A DNA stretch of 64,000 nt from Polyodon spathula (taxonomy: Eukaryota; Chordata; Actinopteri; Acipenseriformes; Polyodontidae). The number at the start of each line of letters is the position of its first letter. The first letter of the stretch is position 1. Below are positions 60,268 to 64,000 of this stretch, in pieces. The DNA is taken from the NCBI RefSeq assembly GCF_017654505.1, contig NC_054534.1:23160252-23224251 (forward strand), read 5' to 3'. The notes under the pieces are model-generated. The model did no database searches, was not told where the DNA came from, and worked only from the letters and a program-made list of their open reading frames with translations. Both the position numbers and the translations under genes were made by a program.

Positions 60268-61080
60268 GTCATTTAATTATCACTTGTTTGCCACTGTCAG
60301 TTTATTAATTTGGATGTTGGTTTGGGGGTTCCTCTTATTTTTCAGTGTCTCTGTATTTACATAGTATTTACCGTGTGTACTTAATGTGTAATTTCTTTTA
60401 CACTATATAACCCAAACCCAGTGCCGGTTCCTTAGGGTAGGCAAGGGAGGCACTGCCACCTTGAAAATTTAAGGAAAAAATAAACAAAAAATCACATACT
60501 GAGTAATTACATTTAGTTTTATTCTTTTATTTGCATAAATATTACTTATTTTGCACGCAGGATGCTTCACGCGGTTCAGAGCAATATCGGTCAATGGCAA
60601 ATCTTGCTTCTCTGTGCGTATTGCTTCCCATACAGTTGCTGGAGGAGCAGAGGACAAGAGAGATTCTGTCTACTTCTGAAGAGTTATCTCACAACGTCAC
60701 ACATGTTAAAAAAAAACAGTAGAGGAGGCAGGAGGCAGGTCTCCTTCCTCTGTGTCTGCCAATCATTAGTCTCACTCTGCCTGAACTCTAACATGCAATG
60801 ACTTGTGTAGAAGGCGGTAGTAGAGGGTAACTCGGATTTTCATTTTTTTGTAATAAGTAAAAAAAAAAAAAAAAAAACATAACCAAACACACAAATGCGT
60901 AATGTGCTTTATTTCAAATGTTCAACATTTGGTTTTCCGTCATAATTTCAAGACTGATAGATAATGCCATGGTGTTATTTATGATGAGTAAACTTGTTGG
61001 TTGGCAGTGAATTAGACTCTTTTTTTATCATAATCATCCTCTTGGGGATTATTTATTTTTTTATAATAGGCATAGTACTG
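60268..61080. other. Unassigned sequence
   Basis: No gene. A poly-A tract lies at about 60860-60878. A 22-bp stretch at 60262-60283 recurs at 61820-61841. Confidence 0.4.
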
Positions 61081-61111
61081 TCTTCTTCTTCTTCTTCTTC
61101 TTCTTCTTCTT

Positions 61112-61141
<30 letters not shown>
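61081..61141. repeat. (TTC)n microsatellite
   Basis: Twenty perfect TCT/TTC units. The serine-rich frame across it is an artefact. Confidence 0.98.
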
Positions 61142-61142
<1 letters not shown>

Positions 61143-61317
61143 TATGATGTTGATACTATTGTCTGGTGTCACGATTGCATATTCAGTTATTAGCGCTTTG
61201 CTTTGTTGGTGTATCGTATAGGTAAACTGCAACTGAATAGCATCTTTTCAAAAGTAATAGCGAAAAAGTCAGACCTGATCTTTTATGCCTCCCCAATTTT
61301 TATGGGCCACCAGCCAC

Positions 61318-61413
61318 TACTGCCCAAACCCAAACCTAACTCAAACCCTAACCATGACTCTAACTCTAAACCTTACCCTACTAATCTTAACCTTAAGCCT
61401 AAGCCATTTATTT
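61318..61413. repeat. Degenerate telomere-like (CCTAA)n stretch
   Basis: About 95 bp built from variants of c(c)taa: cccaaacccaaacctaactc, aaaccctaacc, ctaactctaaaccttaccct, cttaaccttaagcctaagcc. It is diverged and could be an old interstitial telomeric repeat or chance low complexity. Confidence 0.5.
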
Positions 61414-61545
61414 ATTGCATTTATATAGAGCTTTTTATACAAAAGTATCACAAAGCACTGTACAGTACATATATTGTGCAAAAAGATTTACACATTAAGT
61501 CCATTGTAACGATGCATAATTACATTGTAATTATGTGTAAGTACA
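61414..61545 (-). mobile_element. Short LINE 3' end, same family as 1512-3340
   Basis: tttatttattgcatttatat, agctttttatacaaaagtat and cacaaagcactgtacag match 1529-1585 (attctttatttatataatgc, cttttcatacaaaaagtata, caaagaactgtacag). Only the 3'-terminal part of the LINE is present. Confidence 0.65.
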
Positions 61546-62516
61546 CACGTATTTAATAAGTAACTACTATGTAAATACACACTAATTAGAGGCACTTAAT
61601 GTAAAGTGTTACTCTAGTTCTTAGCATTAGTCCGTCCCCATTTGGAAAAGTATTGTTGCTGATGGGGCTGCAATGTGAATTGGTAAAAATGACTGTCAGT
61701 GTGATGCTACTGTGTACAGCTGTGCACAGTCCAACTCTTAATTTGAGAACGAGAATATAATGAATCACTAGTGCCTAGTTCCGAAGTCTTTGTGATCATC
61801 CCTTCATCCTTCCAAGAAGTAACTGGTCATTTAATTATCACCTCTTATATGTTAGTGTGATTATCTTCCTTATGACGGTCTGTCGTTTCCATGTGAGCAC
61901 AATGATTCCTAGAAGCTCTGAGGTCAACTGACACTCTGACAGATTCAGTGAAGCATCCAGACACTTTGCTGTATTTTATCCATGGTTCTAGGTGTTCTCG
62001 GAAGGTGTACAATTTTCCTTTTTTCAAAAAAAAAAAACAGAAATGGTGCCATCTGGGGCTAATGCCTCAAACACTAGAAGTCCGGAAAAGGCTGGTAATT
62101 TTAAGCAGATGTAAATGGTGTGCAATGCATAATAGAATTTGATGACTACACTAAAAGCAGGTCTGATTTATTTTTACCCAAAATGATTGACCACTTTTTG
62201 CCAAATACTGACTGCAGAGACAGGGTAATGACTTCTAATTGGCATTCTGCATCATCCCTGGTATTATTACCCTACTCTAAGGGTGGACAAGCCATACAAC
62301 CTCTACTTGTACTCTGTATAGTGAATGTAGCCAGTCAGAGAGATGCATTTGGAGAGGCCTACCCAATTATAGTACAATAGTTTGCAAATCATATAAGTGC
62401 TACAAACAACACAGGTAACAGGTCAGTCAAAGATAATTGTGCTCCTACCATTTTAACATTTATTTTTATTTTTATCCAGACCTCCAGCCATGTCAAATTG
62501 AAGTGTGGCAGTTTAA
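61546..62516. other. Unassigned sequence
   Basis: No gene. The forward frame 62120-62380 has no domain or exon borders that I can support. A poly-A tract lies at about 62026-62037. Confidence 0.4.
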
Positions 62517-62640
62517 CATATGGCTGGTTTCATAGATCCTGATTCGCACTAGTCTTGGATGACCCAATGTTGCCTTAGGTAAGATATGCTAAGATTAGTG
62601 CTAACCAGGGTCATGAAACAAGCCGTAAGCCATAAGGGTT
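62517..62640. mobile_element. Small foldback MITE
   Basis: The left arm ggctggtttcatagatcctg, followed by attcgcactagtcttgg, pairs with the right arm ctaagattagtgctaaccag followed by ggtcatgaaacaagcc. The arms are about 40 bp each, separated by about 30 bp, with a further tatggct/agccata pair at the outer ends. Confidence 0.65.
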
Positions 62641-62936
62641 AAAATGCTGTGGACATTCCCCGGCACAAGTTCTTGATGGTATCAGATTGTTTTATTTATC
62701 CTGGGAATCACTTGTCTGTTTTTTACAAAACATCCTAGGCATTTTTATTAGATGTCAGTCTACATGTAAAGTCATGGTAACTTACTTTTTATGTCACTAA
62801 TGTATTAATAATATCCTAGGCAGTTTGCATTGCTTTATTCGTTTTGGCATTTACACAAATATTAGTATCAGAATTGAAACTTTTAGTGCAAGTATTTTCA
62901 TATTATGGCTGCATGTCTGAGTATTTTATACATTGC

Positions 62937-63633
62937 CGTGACAGAGATCAAATGATTCTTGGTGTTACATCTCTGACCTGCGAGGGCACTGTGTAAGGGA
63001 ACAGAGTATCCTGGACTAAATGACATGACAGTTTATTCCCAGGGTTAGGTGGAAGTTGGCCTTCTGGGAAACGGGCGGAGCTACGGTACCCCAACTCAAT
63101 GACCCGGATGCGCTCATTAACCAAGGGATCATGAGGGAGGGTATAAATAGGGACGTAATGAAATTTATCTGTTCCTTTGAAACTGTTAGAACAACCTAGG
63201 AGAACCCTGTGATACGAGAATGTGAGTGTTGTGTTTTTTTGTTTGTCTAAGAAAAACTGTTTGTTTTTTAGACTACTAACTTGATCCAGAGCTGTAGCCA
63301 AAGGCCAGCATCAAACCCGGACACCAGCACTTCCCATGTTTCACGGAGAACTGTCTTTGCACCACGAGCACTAATACACTTACTGTAGTGCCCGTGTATG
63401 TGTTTTGTGTTACATGTCAGTGTAGAAAGAACGGGACTTTTGGTTGTCTGTCAAATCCGGGGATAACAGATAAGTGATACACACTGCTGTATCACTTTTC
63501 ATCATTATTATTTACCGTTGTTTGCTGTCAGGCTCTGGACAATTGCAATCAATAAACACTCTTGCACTTGGATATCGTTGTCTGTCTGTTTCTTCTGCAC
63601 CTTCACCTGCACACACTTACCCACTTTGCTACA
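62937..63633 (+). mobile_element. Solo LTR, Gmr1-like family, with target duplication
   Basis: 697 bp starting (c)GTGACAGAGATC and ending CCACTTTGCTACA. Direct repeats ATTGC flank it at 62932-62936 and 63634-63638, a 5-bp target duplication. The TATA box (tataaatag, 63142-63150) and AATAAA (63551-63556) follow U3-R-U5 order. Its first 95 bp match 57347-57440 and its last 360 bp match 59935-60267, so it shows the full LTR of the neighbouring decayed element. The initial T of the canonical TG end is mutated. No internal region is present. Confidence 0.88.
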
Positions 63634-63686
63634 ATTGCCCCAATGATTTATTAGTAGATGGTGATATGATAGCAACTTCAGTACTA

Positions 63687-64000
63687 CAGCTATGGCCAAA
63701 AGTTTTGCATCACCTAGAATTTTAGGACTGAGACACAATTAAAAATAAAAAAACTCTGTGAACATAATTTAGATTTTATTTAACGTCATGTAATCAAAGA
63801 AACTACAAAATGATATTGCAAAACTCTACCGGAAGCCATACTAGTAGTACAGTATTTCATGTTAGATTTTAAATGTCACATTTTGAAATTTTTGTCAGTT
63901 ATTCGTTAAGTATACGGAAAACTGCAAAGCGATATGTAATTCAATATGTTATTGTAACATTATTTAGCAGGTTTAATTAGTTAATTATATAGGATGATGC
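63687..64000 (+). mobile_element. Tc1-type non-autonomous element, cut by the window end
   Basis: It begins CAGCTATGGCCAAAAGTTTT right after a TA (63685-63686), as Tc1 elements do. It matches the complement of 49300-49595 across about 300 bp, and no transposase frame is visible in the part present. The right end lies beyond base 64000. Confidence 0.7.

Noticed and set aside
60994..61221. 75-codon serine-rich frame
   Set aside because: It is the (TTC)n microsatellite read in one frame.

Overview
This window is eukaryotic, and everything recognisable in it is vertebrate transposable element or simple repeat. The DNA is AT-rich, with long (TA)n, (GA)n, (GT)n, (TTA)n and (TTC)n tracts. The repeat families (several Tc1-like transposons, CR1/L2-type LINEs, Ty3/gypsy LTRs including an integrase-first type, a DIRS/Ngaro-type element, and the fish repeat beginning 'ttagcagacacccttatcc') point to a ray-finned fish. 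I lean to a non-teleost lineage such as sturgeon or paddlefish because of the CR1-like LINE family, but that is inference from memory of the repeat families. No complete host gene is visible. The window looks intergenic or intronic, and no transposable element in it keeps an intact open reading frame.

Layout. At 1-3340 are a hAT-type MITE and a reverse-strand LINE 3' fragment whose reverse transcriptase (RT) coding sequence has seeded a large 35-bp minisatellite. At 4335-9178 is a tandem duplication. Both copies carry the same 205-bp CCAAT/TATA module with no differences, although their flanks have clearly diverged. Copy 2 alone received a TTAA-target foldback element, a Tc1 fragment and microsatellites. 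At 9.2-23 kb the sequence is mostly unremarkable, with two solo LTRs (13080-13715 with a perfect 5-bp target duplication, and 22499-23167 on the reverse strand). At 23.7-27.9 kb a CR1-like LINE has its 5' half inverted against its 3' half, and a nearly complete Tc1-like transposon sits inside the 3' half. At 27.9-33.5 kb are two small exon-like islands and a perfect hairpin. At 33.8-37.6 kb is a decayed DIRS/Ngaro-type retrotransposon (gag-like, RT-RNase H, then a likely tyrosine recombinase). At 38.7-39.6 kb an LTR abuts another LINE RT fragment. At 47.3-51.8 kb are two Tc1 relatives, a third inverted Tc1-type remnant, and the best-looking host exon candidate (48312-48606). At 57.3-60.3 kb is a decayed Gmr1-like Ty3/gypsy element with integrase upstream of RT, and a solo LTR of the same family lies at 62937-63633. 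The window ends inside a Tc1-type non-autonomous element that also has an inverted copy at 49.3-49.6 kb.

How the parts relate. There is no operon-like cooperation here. The story is one of layered insertion: LINE, then Tc1 into the LINE; tandem duplication, then insertions into one copy; a Tc1 element landing in a (TA)n tract. The signals most worth following are the invariant 205-bp promoter-like module, the minisatellite born from LINE coding sequence, the inverted LINE, and the three exon-like islands.
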